Shown: positions 39,953 through 51,318 of the stretch, in pieces
Layout of the letters: the number at the start of each line of letters is the position of its first letter
Numbering within the stretch: position 1 is the first letter of the stretch
NCBI RefSeq assembly: GCF_000687475.1
Contig: NC_057320.1
Location: forward strand, 3,472,001-3,536,000
Source: Ustilaginoidea virens
Taxonomy: Eukaryota > Ascomycota > Sordariomycetes > Hypocreales > Clavicipitaceae
Reading direction: 5' to 3'
DNA length: 64,000 bases
Notes under the pieces: generated by a model
Database searches by the model: none
Seen by the model: only the letters and a program-made list of their open reading frames with translations
What the model was told of the DNA's origin: nothing
Program-made: the position numbers and the translations under genes

Positions 39953-42900
39953 ATGACGCGCCTTGATTCGATCGTGCTGGTGACAGACAAGGCTGCGTGG
40001 GAGGGAACCAAGGAATCTCAGGACACCCAAGCCATTCTCGACGCCCACAAGGCCGAACTTGGGGTCGGTACGGTACGTTCTCGCCCGTGCCATATCCCAA
40101 GATTGATAATGCCGACAATGGCCTGGTCGCCTTGGAATGCGTTGCGCTCACACCCAACAAGCTGAGGAGTTCGCCGCTGCCGCCGCCGCAAGCCCTCATC
40201 GAGGCAAGCCCATATCCATAGGAAATCGCCCATGCTTTTTTCCCACTAACTGGTTGAAAAAAAGCAATGCGTTGTTTCCGATGATGCTGCAGCAAGGGTC
40301 CGGACCCGTCTGCTGGCAGCTCAGGTACGCCGATTTCTCACCCAGCAGCCATGACAAGGATCGGGCTGCATGTATCCACCCCTGGGCCCCCTTTCTCCTC
40401 CCCCGAAATATGCAAGCAACAAGCCAGGCTGACCACTGGGACGTGCCGAAAACCACCTTCGCAGCACTTGCAGATTGACAATCTTGAAGCCCCGGACGAT
40501 ATACCGGACACAGCACCGCTCGATGAACATGAGGCCTATATCGTGCGGCCTGATGACGCGACCGCAGAACTTGGCTACTCTTCCCGATCGCCGCTGAGGG
40601 CTGATGAGACATCGTCGGCAGTGCCTGGTCGCAAGAAAATGGACGTGTCACAGCAGACGCCCACGCAGATCAATGATGAGCGTGACTACGCGGCGTTTTG
40701 CGAGCCTTTGGGATCGAGCACCGTCGATGATGACACCCAGAATACGACCCACGATGAGCCACACACCCTGAATCCAGATGATACCGGTGCTGTGAACTTC
40801 GGAATCTCGAGCGAGCTGCCGCGACCGTCCTCACAAGTGTCCGAGGATGGCGGCTTTGAAAACACCCGAGGCGAGTGGAGGCGGCCAGACGACATCCCTC
40901 GGGCGGCTTTGAATTCCGCATTCACACCCCACAAGCCCCAGGATCTGCTTCCAGAAACTCCTGCGCTGCCAAAGAACCCATTTGGGAACAAGAGCGATGG
41001 CGCTGTCCCTTTTGGCGGGACTCAGCTCTTCGGCCAGACACAATTGCTGTCATCGGCGGCCAAGATGGCCAGCCCGACCTCGTCCCGCCCGTCGCCAAAC
41101 GTATTCCTAAATTCCATCTCACCAAGAGTCATGGGAACATCTCCATTAAAGAACCGGGCCAATGTTTCATCACCGACAGATATTCGAACGTCTAGCCCAG
41201 CAAGACTGCACGAGATACCCGCAACGCTACTAAAGGATAAGGACCTTGGGACTGTTGCGCAAGAAACTCCCATGCCCGCCCGATCGCAAAAGGACGAGCT
41301 CATTCCAGAGTCACCCACCTATCAATCACCCCTTTCACTAGCCGGGCGCAAGCCTATGGCCCATTACGAGCCCATGAAGCAGTCGCAAGAGCGGAAAATG
41401 GTCAACAGAAAGGCTCTACTCCAGAGGCTGGCTTCTGAGAGCGATTCAGATGACGATACCTTGCAGCAGCTGGAGAGAAAGAAACGCGTGGAGAGAAAAC
41501 GAGCATTGGCTGCTAAGGAGATGAATAAAGTCAGGCTCACGCGCACACCGCGGAGGCCTTCTGACGAAGAGCCCAACAAGAAGCGGCGCAAAGTGGACGA
41601 AGCTTCTGAAAAGAGAAGAAACTCTGGATTGCAGGCGGTGGATGTCCAGGCTGCCCCGACGTTGCTGGGGGACTCTCAAAAAGCTGCTTCACAATCGACC
41701 CAGCTACCCTCTCTGCGATCAACAAAAGCCACCCCAGGTACTTTGGAAGAAGTTGAGAGCGACAAGATGCGCGCGACGTCTGCAAACGCGCAGAACGCCG
41801 CTGAGCCAGAGCCAGACCCCATTGACGATGAAATGATACCAGCCACCAGTCCTATTTGCTCTTCGCCAAACATGCCGCAACGAGACGTACCGTCGAATTC
41901 GGAGCCAGAATTACCCCTACTGAGGCGGGACGGGACAGAGCAGCCGGGTGATGGCGTTGATTGTTCTTCCTTGCCATTGGTACGACGAAGATCGCTACGC
42001 ACATACGGAAAACGTGGGCGCGAACAAAGAAGTCGCTTATGCGTCATATCGTCTCCAGAAACTGCAGCAACCGAGAATGCTGTGGGCTGCAAAGCCGACG
42101 AACAAGTGTCAGCTGAGCCCCGGATTGATGCCGATCATCGCGCGCAAGGTTCACAGGATGCAGTCAAGCAAGCTGACATGCTACCAAGGGACTCCCGTTC
42201 CGAGCTTCCAGCGCCTATGGGGGCTCGGTCGAGACGAGGTGAGGCCAAGATTCAGACCCCTCGACCATACCGCGCGAGTCGGCCGGCGCCAGCCACTACT
42301 TCCAGCATGACCAACTTTTCATCTACTCCTGCAGCATCTTCCAAGACCACCCCGGGCACGCAGCTGGGCACGCAGGACTCACATGCCTCGGAGCGTTCCG
42401 AGTCGGTCAGTCTTTTGTCGCCCGCAAAAGGCGCAAAACCTCCTGGCAGGCGTGGCGGAAACACAGCCGAATCCGAGTCCCCAAAACCTGTGACCAAGGC
42501 TATGAGGCTGTCGCGAAGGCTGCTGAGGATGCACTCTGATTCCACAGATGACCGGCATCGCTCCTCACCTTGCGCCACCGCTCCCAACCGAAGCACGACG
42601 CAGTCAAAGTCAGTGCGAGGCTTCCGAGCGAGCTCCGGCCCCGTGAGTCGGGCTCGCCGCCTGTTTGATTGCATGATTTTCGCGCTGTCGTTTTCCGAGA
42701 ACCGAGGCCAGCGGACAAAGCTCGAGGCCAAGATCACGCAGGCAGGAGGGGCCATCTTGCACGAGGGCTTTCACGAGATGTTTGAGCCACTGGCTATAAT
42801 TCACTCGGCCAACACAACCCTGGAGTCGGACGAAAGCCCGCTCAAACTGGCCAAAATGTATGCCGACTGCGGATTCGCAGCCGTCATTGCGGACGGCCAT

Positions 42901-43515
42901 TCTCGGAAAACCAAGTACATGCAAGCGCTGGCGCTCGGTCTGCCGTGCCTCGCGCCGCAATGGGCAACAACGTGCCTGGAAAGGGGTGAGATTGTCGACT
43001 GGGTGCCATACCTATTGTGCGCTGGAGCTTCCCAAGTTCTCGGCAACGCCATACGGTCGCGCACGCTGGCACCCTACTGCGCCACAGCGGCCAAGCTACC
43101 TGACGTGCTTCGGATCCGGGGCAGGCTCCTGGAAGGGGAACGGCTGCTCATCGTGGTGGACTGCCGAAAGCTACGCAAGGAGACGAAGCAGCAGTATCTG
43201 TTTCTGGCGGCGGCACTCGGGCCTTGTTCCGTATCGAGGGTGTCGACGGTCCAGCAGGCCGGCGAGTCGATGCGGCAAGCCGAGCAAGGTAGCGCACCAT
43301 TCGGATGGATCTACATGGATCCGTCGATAGGCACAGTGGAGGATGTGTTGGCGGCGGCGGCGGCGGCGGCGGCGGCGCAGCAGACGACGGGGAGGAGGAA
43401 ACGAAAGTTGGCTGCCGCGGAGCCGGCGGGGCAGAATGTAAGCGTTCTGACGGACGAGCTCATGATACAGAGTCTTATACTGGGGCGCATGGTAGAGGCC
43501 GGCGAGATGGGCTGA
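39953..43515 (+). CDS. crb2: DNA damage checkpoint adaptor, Crb2/Rad9 (53BP1) type
   Basis: Mediator that links damaged chromatin and the ATR/ATM-type kinases to the effector kinase. Proposed exons 39953-40072, 40265-40324 and 40474-43515 give 1073 residues; the first intron has CTAAC before its AAG acceptor and the second has CTGAC before TTGCAG, and all joins are phase 0. The N-terminus carries ESQDTQAIL and the second exon DDAAARVRTRLLAAQ leading into IDNLEAPDDIPDT, as in fungal Rad9 orthologs. The long middle is disordered with SQ/TQ sites. The C-terminus has tandem BRCT domains starting at LFDCMIFALSFSENRGQR; the second ends after the WIYMDPSIGTVED block, where a GGC repeat encodes nine Ala. 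I do not see a clear Tudor domain before the BRCT pair. The main exon alone is certain; the two small 5' exons are inferred. Confidence 0.85.
43351..43380 (+). repeat. (GCG)n tract coding polyalanine in crb2
   Basis: A GGC/GCG triplet run encodes about nine Ala within the second BRCT region of the checkpoint protein, followed by QQTTGRRKRK. It probably forms a surface loop. Confidence 0.85.
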
Positions 43516-44309
43516 TGGCGTTTCAAGCGGCTTGGTTTCCAAAGAGGCGGACCAAAGACGGGCGCCGCTCTCGCAGTGGCCGGCCGTGCGTAGGAAAGAG
43601 GACTCCAAGAATCAAGTTTCAACGCGAACACGCTAGAATTGTTTGGGGGCAAAAACAAAATTAAAGAACGAAGCAAAAGCAGGAATACCATGGCGACAGT
43701 TCAAACCATCACGCTCCATCGTGCGCTGGGCCCAAAAAGATCGAAGCCACGAACGAGTGACGAACGGTTCAGGCACTGCCTATTACGACTACGCGCCTAG
43801 GGGCTGGGATCCCGCTAGCGTGTCCGTGAGGTTTTTGCGACCGCCTGGGTCACGGGCAAATCAAGCCTGGGTCACGGGCAAATCAAGCCTGGGTCACGGT
43901 ATCAAGCGGTCTTGTACGTTGGTCGTGCGCTGAGGAAACGGACGCTGGCGGACGCGGGCAAGCCATTGACGGTTGCAAGGGAGGCCATCGTCCCTTACCG
44001 CAATACGCCTAAGGGGGCGCAGTCCAGATAATGCCAGGCGGCATTGCCAAAACGTCGACTCGCTTTACAGACAAGCACGAAGGAGCCCTCGAGGGTGGCT
44101 TCGTGGTGGCTTCGTTTCTACGTTTGCAGGGGTAGAATGGCCCGGGTCAAAACGTGCATGCAACGTCTGAGTGTAGTCCGGCGCGTGAACCGTGCTTGTC
44201 CAACACTGGCATAATGTGTACAAAGTCTATGTCTCGAGTGTGTGCTTATAGAAAGGGGCCTCTGGTTCCTGATCAACCGTCCAAGATGCTGCAGGCGGGC
44301 TTCCATCCT
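43516..44309. other. Convergent 3' region with 22-bp tandem repeat
   Basis: About 800 bases between crb2 (+) and aro2 (-). It contains the 22-bp repeat listed separately and no gene. Confidence 0.6.
43843..43908. repeat. 22-bp tandem repeat, about 2.7 copies
   Basis: Unit GCCTGGGTCACGGGCAAATCAA repeated in tandem, the last copy partial and diverging after GGGTCACGG. Confidence 0.9.
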
Positions 44310-45725
44310 TCACGGGGCGCGCGTCGCCATCCTTCTGCCTCCTTGCAGCAAAAGCGCGTCCATGATGCAAATCGCAGCCATGGCCTCCACGATGGGAACG
44401 GCGCCTGCGCACGGTTAGCGCGACAGAGTTTTGTTGTCGTCGGTTTGAAAGGGTGAGCTTACGCGGAACAACGCAGGGGTCATGGCGCCCCTTGGCCTCC
44501 AGGAGCCCGTCACTTGCTCCGGCAAACGTGACCGTTTCTTGGGGCAGCCCAATCGTCGCAGGCGACTTGAAGGCGACGCGGAAAAAGATGGGCGCGCCGT
44601 TTGTGATCCCCCCCTGGATACCTCCGCTGTTGTTGGTCGAGGTGGTGAGCTTTGGTTTCGCGAATCCGTTGCGCGCATCCGAATCAGCCGCGGGGTTGCG
44701 GATGAACATGTCGTTGTGGGCGGATCCGGGGATTTCCGTCCCTTCAAACCCGGAGCCGATTTCGAATCCCTTGGTGGCCGGGATGCTGAGCATGCCCTGG
44801 GCGAGCGTCGCCTCCAGCTTGCAAAACACGGGCTCGCCGAGTCCGGTGGGGACGTTGCGAACGACGCACGTCACCGTGCCTCCGATGCTGTCCTGGCGAT
44901 CTCGGAAGTCGGCAATGGACTGCTCCATCCTGGCAGCCACCTCCGGGTCCGGGCACCGGACGGGCGACTTGTCGACGGCTTCCCGCGTGACCGACTGAAG
45001 CAGTTGGACAAACTTGGGGTTGTGGGAGGTGCAAGGGTGCTCGGCTGTCGGCGGCATGTGGTGGATGTTCCCGACCGAGGAAACCCAAGCGACAATCTCG
45101 ACGCCGTGGGCGAGCTTGAGGTAGTGCTCGCAGAGGGCGCCGGCGGCCACACGGCCGATAGTTTCTCGGGCGCTCGAGCGGCCACCGCCCGACGACGCAC
45201 GAACTCCGTACTTCTCGAGGTAGGTAAAGTCGGCGTGGCTGGGGCGAGGATACTGCTTCATGGTGTCTCCTTTGTAGTCGGCGGGGCGGAAATCCTGGTT
45301 CTTGACCACCATGGCTATCGGGGTCCCGAGGGTGACTCCTCCCTCCACCCCTGACTGGATTGACACGAGATCGGCCTCATTGCGAGGCGTCGTGATCGAG
45401 CTTTGACCGGGGCGACGGCGGGAGATCTGGCGGATTTTCATTTTCGTTTTCATTTTTGTTTTTTTTTTGCGTTACAACCTCTGCAGCTGTTGGCCCCCCC
45501 CCCCGTGTCATGTGTATTCATTCCCCGTATGCTCACTCACCTGAGGCTGAAGTACGTCCTCCGAGACCGGAACCCCGGGGGGGAAATTGTCGACAATGCA
45601 TCCGACGCTGGGACAATGGCTGCGGAAATCAGCGGCGCGGCCCGGCACTGCCGTGTGGCTCGAAACGGGGACATTTACCTCTCGCCGTATGTCGTTACGC
45701 GCAGGAACTGCCCAAAGGTGGACAT
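44310..45725 (-). CDS. aro2: Chorismate synthase
   Basis: Last step of the shikimate pathway: 5-enolpyruvylshikimate-3-phosphate to chorismate, using reduced FMN; fungal enzymes are bifunctional with their own flavin reductase activity. Predicted 394 residues. Exons (minus): 45725-45679, 45619-45541, 45426-44463 and 44404-44310, with introns of 59, 114 and 58 nt in phases 2, 0 and 1. Start [18 protein letters not shown] is the family start, with the conserved GESH histidine. Other landmarks are [15 protein letters not shown], the [18 protein letters not shown] signature, the [15 protein letters not shown] signature and [19 protein letters not shown]. All expected active-site blocks are present. 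The product feeds aromatic amino acids and PABA; the PABA synthase gene lies 11 kb downstream. Intron 2 carries a long pyrimidine/purine tract. Confidence 0.96.
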
Positions 45726-46723
45726 GGCGGGCTATGGCTGCTGGATGTTGTGTGTCGGAAGTAGGAAGCCGTCTTGTTGCCAGATCTGCTTGCTGGCTCG
45801 CTCGCTCGCGCTGATTCTTGCTGACTTTTTTTTTTTGCGGGGTCGACGAGGGCCAACAAGGGACGAGGCGTACGAGTACGAGCACCAGCGCCAGCACCAG
45901 CACCAACACGCGGAGCGGAGCCCTCGCACACGTGATGCGCGATGACGTGCGTGCACAGCCCGGCGCAGGTGGCCTTGGAACAAAACACCATGGGCAGCAT
46001 CATGGGCATTGGGCAAGATGAAATCATCTTGAAATATTACACACATGTTTACCTCGTCAGCCTGCATGATGCAAACTGCAACAGAGGAGCTTCCCAAAGT
46101 GAAAGTGCACCGTTACAACACCTTGCCTTGCCGTCTTGGACCGTCTGGAATGGAAACATTCCGAATCAACGTCCAAGACACAGTGTGGCGGGCCGCAGCC
46201 ACCACCACGGAGATTTTCTATTCATACCATCTGCATGTAGGCGGAGCAATTGTAAGGGCGGTAGGTACGAAACCCGCCTTTCTTTTTTATTTCTTTCTTT
46301 GGGAAAACAAAGGAAAAGGGACATGAGAAAAATAAAATAAATAAAATAAAAAGAGGAGAAAATGAGAAAAAAGAGAAAAAGCCACGCGACAGCTGAACCT
46401 GAGACGGCATGAGTGCCGAATTGCCGCATCACCGGACGGAGACGCGTCATGACAAAGTCCCGACCAGCTGGGAAGGCGGGAAGGCGGGTTACCGTGAGCC
46501 TGTGGCTCTTGCCTGTTCGTTCGACAGGCAGGGCCTGGGCCAACAATCCACGACAAGGTCTTGGTCACGTCTTGGCAGCACGTCTTGGCAGTTGGCAGTA
46601 ACGCGACTCCACAGAGTCGTGATGAAGCTTGCACCCGGCCTTCCTACTTCACGCCTCCATCCCATCCTCTGCACGGACATTAATCGGGCGACGGCGCGGA
46701 AGCGCTCAGAAGCATGATGCCAT

Positions 46724-46806
46724 GCCTGCCGTGCCTGCCGTGCCTGCCGTGCCTGCCGTGCCTGCCGTGCCTGCCGTGCCTGCCGTGCCTGCCGTGCCTG
46801 CCGTGC
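46724..46806. repeat. 9-bp minisatellite (CCTGCCGTG), about nine copies
   Basis: About nine near-perfect copies of CCTGCCGTG in tandem. Because the unit is a multiple of three it opens all frames and creates false repeats such as PAVPAV on one strand. Confidence 0.95.
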
Positions 46807-46973
46807 ATCGACGTGTGCCGCAGCAGGTCGGTCTAGTTCGAAATGCCAAAAAGCCATGGCCCTTCTTAGAGCTCCCTTGACTTTGCCGCATTCCTGCCTT
46901 GGCTTGTGTTGAAACAAACACAAAACACTCGGCCAGGCCTGTTATTGCATGCATCGTTTGCCTCAGTCTACCC

Positions 46974-47012
46974 CTGGATCAAGCTGCTGGATCAAGCTGC
47001 TGGATCAAGCTT
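46974..47012. repeat. 13-bp tandem repeat, three copies
   Basis: Three copies of CTGGATCAAGCTG in tandem, the last ending in T, about 110 bases upstream of the PAP2-like start codon. Confidence 0.95.
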
Positions 47013-47121
47013 GCATCAAACCAGCATCGACATAGCAGCGCAGGTCGATGGTTGCGGGCTGCATCTCCAAGTGCCTTCCGTCAAGTGCCGTCTCCCAACT
47101 CCTGGAAACTCTTCATTCGTC

Positions 47122-48537
47122 ATGGCCGTTGGCGCCCTTCTTGAGCCCTTGACAGTGGTCTCTTTGTTGTTCGGCGGCGCATGGCTCAACAGAGACAAGG
47201 AATACTGCTTCAAGGAAAGCCAAGCAACCTGGGCAGCCGTCGATGGAGTTTTCAAGAAGAATGACGAGTTTGGCAAACGGAACCCATCACCAGGAAGCGT
47301 TGCATCTTGGAGCTTTGACTGGAGCCTGTCCGCGTCTCCTACCCTGCTGGGCAAGCCGCCGAAATATCGCTCCCGAAAACTACGGCTCTTCGGCCACGAG
47401 ACGACTGTAACCTCACCCAACACGCTCATCTTTAAAGATCGTCTTCTGAGCCGAGTGTTGCGAAAGTTTCCTTTTCTTGTCGAAGTTTGGTACTGGGCTC
47501 TCATTTATTGGGTAAGGCGCTTGAATATCAAAGTCACACGAGAGCCGTCGATTCTGATTCCGCCGACACGGTCGCAGGTCTATCAGCTCGGCCGCGCCTT
47601 CACAGCGCTGACCATGATGGAGGATACAGTCAAGACGGCTCGACGTCATGCGCTCCAGGTCATCCGCTTGGAACGACGACTCAACATCTTCCGGGAACCG
47701 CCTATTCAACAGTTTTTTCTGCGACGCCCTGCTCTGATGCACTGGATTAACCGCATCTACTCCTTCATTCACATCCCGGGCACCATACTCTTCTTGGTGG
47801 TGCTTTACTACCTTGCGACGGTTCCGAGGCATCGCGCCGCGGCCACCGACCGCGTCGCTTTTACAAGCCCGGCCCTTTACGAGGCTCGGCGAAGAGCCAT
47901 GGCAGTATGCAATTTGCTAGCGTTCGCCATCTTCACCTTGTGGCCTTGCATGCCGCCCAGACTGCTCAGCGATCCTCTGTACGACGGCGACAACGCCAGC
48001 GAAGCAAAAAGCTATGGATTTGTCGACACGGTACACGGCCCGGCTGGAGAGAGTAGCGTTTGGACAAGCAACAAGTTTTGTAACCAACATGGTCAGCCCA
48101 CAGCCCCCCCCAGTCATGTAAATTCCCGCGGCTTCCCTGTCACGTTGACGGGGTAATTGCTAACCCCTCTCGCAGCTGCTATGCCGTCGCTGCATTTTGG
48201 CTACTCGCTACTCGTCGGGCTCACCATTGCAACGCTTCCAACCACCGGGGCTCGTCCCGCGCGGTGGAATCGGATGGGCGTCGTCGCCCTCGGCGTGTCT
48301 TACCCGGCGCTCATTCTGACGGCCGTTGTAGCAACAGCCAACCACTTTATCCTCGACGCAATGGCTGGTGGCCTTGTCTGCGGCATTGCGTGGCATTCAA
48401 ACGATGTAATGCTGAATCTGTGCGTGCTGGAGGATTATTTCTTGTGCATGGTTCGAATCCACAAGCCAGTCAACTCGACGGACACTGAAACCGCCATGGA
48501 CACGGAATTCCAGAGTGGTCTGACAAGTCCTGCATGA
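47122..48537 (+). CDS. PAP2/Aur1-like integral membrane phosphatase or transferase
   Basis: Predicted 443-residue multi-pass protein of the PAP2 superfamily, in the branch that includes inositol phosphorylceramide synthase (Aur1). Exons are 47122-48091 and 48176-48537; the 84-nt intron is phase 1 and joins HG to AAMPSLHF. Catalytic motifs are in exon 2: MPSLHFGYSLLVG (His as acid) and NHFILDAMAGG (His nucleophile and Asp). Hydrophobic helices include VEVWYWALIYWV, the IPGTILFLVVLYYLA segment, AVCNLLAFAIFTLWP, ALGVSYPALILTAVVATA. The first 100 residues are soluble and poorly conserved. The ATG at 47122 (MAVGALLEPLTVVSLLFGG) starts a hydrophobic segment. Substrate is unknown: a lipid phosphate or a phospho-inositol transfer are both possible. 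It is not Aur1 itself, judging from the divergent N-terminus and shorter loops. Confidence 0.8.
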
Positions 48538-49603
48538 GGGCTCAAATCTGGGCGCTGGGTACTACATAAAGATGCAGTCGGGACGGGGAACCCTGACAAC
48601 CTGAATCACGCACGATTGACGACGGACGTGCGAAAGGTTCTGACGATGAAAGAATACATGCCAATATTTGTACAGGAGAGAATAGCATTCATAGCCTGGC
48701 GTTGGGGTGGTGATTTGACCTGGTAGTCTGTTAAGTTGTAGTATTCAGCATGCATGTTATACTCGGTACATGCACTGATATGATGTGTATGACATGACAT
48801 GCCTTTGTTTGCGGTGCGCCAGAGCTGGACCGAGTGCTCTGCTCGCACATGGCATGGGCATGATGCAAAAGGGGGGGGGGGGGGAGGGGGGGGGAATAGC
48901 CGTCCTAGTTTTCTTCCTCATCTTTCCTTTGGCCCCCGGAGCATTGTTTGCAGACTTGCGTGTGCTTGTTACGTGGACATGCTGAGGGTAGCTGACTCTA
49001 AGCCCCGAGCCGAGCCATGACGACGCCTTCCTTGCAAGGGGTGGGTCAACCTGGTTTTTCACGGATCAGGTGGGTACCGCTACCGTCGTCCGCCGCACGT
49101 CGGCCGGCACGAGCTCGGTACTTGCTACAGGCGGGCTTACGCACTCCTCCGTGGGCGGGACCGCGTGGGCGGCGGGGCACAGGTACGGAGTACATGGGAG
49201 GTAATAAGGTAAGGTAAGGTACCTAGGTTAGGTAAGGTAAGGTATGTATCTGAGATGGACTATGATTGTCGTCATGCAATCGCCCAGTCGTCGTCCAGTT
49301 TATCAGTCACCAGTCACCACCACTTCTGCTGTGCCCATGTTTCGCTGCCAGGCCTAGAAAACCACGTCGTCGTCTACAGAGGGGACCAGAGGACACCATT
49401 ACCAGGCTCGACCAAGTACACAGAGAGAGAGAGCGAGCGAGCGAGCGGGCGGGCGTCGACGTATTATCATTACTGTACTTGCCGGCCGCCGACTCCCCGC
49501 ATCACTGGGTTTTGCCACCCCAGCCATGACCTTGGCGCGGCGACTAGAACAGACATACCAAGGTTCCGAGCGCTCAGCATCGCCGTCGTCAAGCTTCTAC
49601 GCC
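48538..49603. other. Intergenic with G-rich run and GGTAAGGTA patch
   Basis: About 1.07 kb. Contains G14-A-G9 (48871-48894), TACGGAGTA (49184-49192) and a patch of GGTAAGGTA/GGTACCTAGG units (49203-49247). These precede gyp7, whose promoter and 5' leader must lie in the last few hundred bases; GAGAGAGCGAGCGAGC repeats are at 49420-49450. Confidence 0.6.
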
Positions 49604-49781
49604 ATGAGCGACGACGAGGAAGGCGGCTACAACACCATCACCCACGCGGAGACGGGCAGGGGAGTGAAGCTGCTGTTTTCCAAGAGCAAGGTACGCATCC
49701 GCCGCATCCCAGCCCCCGACATCTGCCTCATCAAAGCCTAGGCTGTCAAAGCATCGGGAACATTGAAAATGAAGAAGAAAT

Positions 49782-49841
<60 letters not shown>

Positions 49842-51273
49842 ATACTCACCCCGTATTCGCAGGTTTACGTCCACCCGACACCGTCGGCAAAGGACAATAT
49901 CCCCGGCTACATCGCGCTCCTGCACCAAAAGCCGTCGCCGTCGGATCGTCCGACATCCTCCTCCTCTCGTGATTCCGCGTCTCCGGCGTCGTCTGATCTC
50001 CTGCTGGCATGGATTCCGGAATCCGCGCTGGGAGACTCTGCCAGCATCTACGTCAAAGTTGACTTGTGCGACGGCGACTCGCCACCGAGACAGTCCTATC
50101 TTGTTCCACCTCCGCCCACCGTCACGACGCACAGCGGCTCGGTGGGCGGGTACTCGTTTGCCATACCGGTAAGCGCCGTCTACTCGCTTCTCGTGCGGCC
50201 GCCGAGCCTCGGGTGGTGGTACGGCTCCATCATCATCAACTCTCGTGCGGGGGACAGCTTCCCCGCGCTCTTCTTCCACGACAACGAGTGCCAGAGCACA
50301 ATCCTGCAGAAGAAGAAGCTGGCCAGGGACAACTTTGACCCGTTTGGCGAGGGCGGGCAAATGTTCTGGGGCGCGGACGAAGTGCTGAGATGGGTCAAGA
50401 GATATGTCCACGTCGAGAGGTCAGGCGCCGAACCCAACATATATCTGATTGAACCGAGCCACGACGACCTGCAGGGGTTCGGGGGCAAGTTTGCGACGAC
50501 GCCGAAACGAGGCGGCGGCGCCAACACCAAGAAGGACGGGCGTCAAGGCGGCGGCGGCGGCGGCAGTAGCAGCAGGGATGCGGAAATGGATCCTTTTACC
50601 AGGTTTGTCAAGGAGACTGGCTGGAACATCATGAACCAGTTCAGCAAGGTCACCACATTCACCAGGCGGACGGCCCAAGACTTTGCGGACAACAGCAACC
50701 TGCCTCCGCAGGTGAAGCGGCTGCTGAGGAACCCCGAGGTGCAAACGCTGCAGAATGAGTTTGACAGCGCCCGGATCTACCTTGCTCGGTGGGCCATGGG
50801 CATCGCCGAGCAGAGCGAGCGGGACCGGCGCGGCCGCATATGGACGGTCAAGGATGTCGTGGACCTGGAAGCCACGGACGTCGGCGAGTTTGAGTTGCTG
50901 GAAGGGGCCAGCGCCCTGTCCGTGGAGGAGCGACGCCGGGCAGTCACAATGGCCGAGTGGGAGACGTTTTTCGACCCCGAGACCGGACGGCTGTCCGTGA
51001 CGGTGGACGAAGTCAAGGAGCGCATTTTCCACGGCGGCCTGGACCCGGACGACGGCGTCCGCAAGGAAGCCTGGCTGTTCCTGCTGGGCGTTTACGAATG
51101 GTACGGGACTGCCGACGAGAGAAAGGCCCAGATTGCCTCGCTGCGCGACCATTACTACCGCCTGAAGCATTCTTGGTGGGAGAGACTGGAGGGAGACGGC
51201 GGCGAGGGCGAGGCAGGGGAATGGTGGCGAGAGCAACGAGGTCGAATCGGCAAGTTTTGGCCCTTTTTTTTTT

Positions 51274-51318
<45 letters not shown>

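Larger units (their letters stand above)
45726..47121. other. Divergent intergenic region with minisatellites
   Basis: 1.4 kb between aro2 (-) and the PAP2-like gene (+). It holds a 9-bp minisatellite (46724-46806) and a 13-bp three-copy repeat (46974-47012) about 110 bases before the PAP2-like ATG. Open frames through these repeats are not gene-like. Confidence 0.6.

Noticed and set aside
44482..45354. 290-codon plus-strand frame over aro2
   Set aside because: It is the exact antisense of the chorismate synthase exon; such frames arise from GC-rich third positions.
46724..46806. Possible CRISPR array
   Set aside because: Direct 9-bp tandem units with no spacers, in a eukaryotic nuclear genome.
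46629..46880. PAVPAV-repeat frame as a structural protein gene
   Set aside because: It is only the translation of the 9-bp minisatellite.
49255..50172. Plus-strand frame with a long Lys run through the A56 tract
   Set aside because: The tract lies in gyp7 intron 1 and the frame is out of phase with both flanking exons.
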